In this document: piece by piece, positions 5,758 through 5,882 of the stretch
Layout of the letters: the number at the start of each line of letters is the position of its first letter
Position numbering within the stretch: position 1 is the first letter of the stretch
Assembly (NCBI GenBank): GCA_027031505.1
Contig: JALVQH010000117.1
Location: 1-5,882 of the forward strand
Source of the DNA: Campylobacteraceae bacterium
GTDB lineage: Bacteria; Campylobacterota; Campylobacteria; Campylobacterales; Sulfurovaceae
Direction of reading: 5' to 3'
Length of the DNA: 5,882 nucleotides
Notes under the pieces: generated by a model
Told to the model about the DNA's origin: nothing
Seen by the model: the letters and a program-made list of their open reading frames with translations, nothing else
Database searches by the model: none
Program-made: the position numbers and the translations under genes

Positions 5758-5882
5758 GTGGCAGCAAAATTGCAAGCAGATGAAATCAGCTCGATTATCA
5801 AAGAGCGGATTGAGAATTTTGAGATCAAAGTCGATATCAATGAAGTAGGGAAAGTGGTCAGCGTCGGGGACGGGATCGCCAA
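5758..5882 (+). CDS. atpA: ATP synthase F1 subunit alpha, N-terminal fragment (cut by window end)
   Basis: Only the first 41 codons and two bases of the next are present. The alpha subunit forms the catalytic hexamer with beta and carries the non-catalytic nucleotide sites. The visible part has [18 protein letters not shown] at 4-21, the conserved N-terminal helix that contacts delta, and [12 protein letters not shown] at 30-41, the start of the beta-barrel crown domain (family pattern GxVxxVgDGIa). The start is GTG 5758, supported by the ribosome binding site. The open frame runs off the window with no stop. The Walker A motif and all nucleotide-binding residues lie beyond the window. Confidence 0.95.
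   Translation, partial: MAAKLQADEISSIIKERIENFEIKVDINEVGKVVSVGDGIA

Overview
The window is a compact, co-directional (+ strand) stretch of bacterial chromosome with eight complete genes and one truncated gene: proB, fmt, birA, parA, parB, atpF', atpF, atpH and the first 41 codons of atpA. From memory, the order proB-fmt-birA-parA-parB-atpF'-atpF-atpH-atpA is the conserved order in Campylobacterota (Campylobacter, Helicobacter and relatives). Base composition near 50% G+C (hand estimate) is high for that phylum and points to an environmental lineage such as Sulfurovum or Nitratifractor rather than an AT-rich host-associated one. The genus is an inference.

Layout. Bases 1-29 are the leader of proB. 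ProB (30-797) is a PUA-less glutamate 5-kinase. The only sizeable non-coding gap (798-950) holds two arrays of 7-base repeats, one overlapping the proB stop codon and one carrying the fmt start codon, with two potential hairpins between them. fmt (951-1874), birA (1855-2490) and parA (2487-3275) overlap end to start. parB follows parA by 3 bases. A 64-base gap (4140-4203) with a plausible extended -10 promoter and a strong ribosome binding site precedes the ATP synthase genes atpF' (b'), atpF (b), atpH (delta) and atpA (alpha, truncated by the window end).

How the genes work together. proB begins proline synthesis, fmt formylates initiator tRNA, and birA biotinylates carrier proteins. ParA and ParB form the chromosome segregation pair. 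AtpF', AtpF and AtpH make the peripheral stalk that holds the F1 head, starting with AtpA, to the membrane sector. The genes for subunits a and c are not in this window; in this phylum they are normally elsewhere.

Start codons were revised from the longest open frames for atpF' (ATG 4204), atpF (ATG 4643) and atpH (ATG 5199), because ribosome binding sites and family lengths fit these. birA uses TTG and atpA uses GTG. I see no evidence of a new defence, mobile or RNA system. The most unusual item is the heptad-repeat element that spans the proB-fmt junction from stop codon to start codon.
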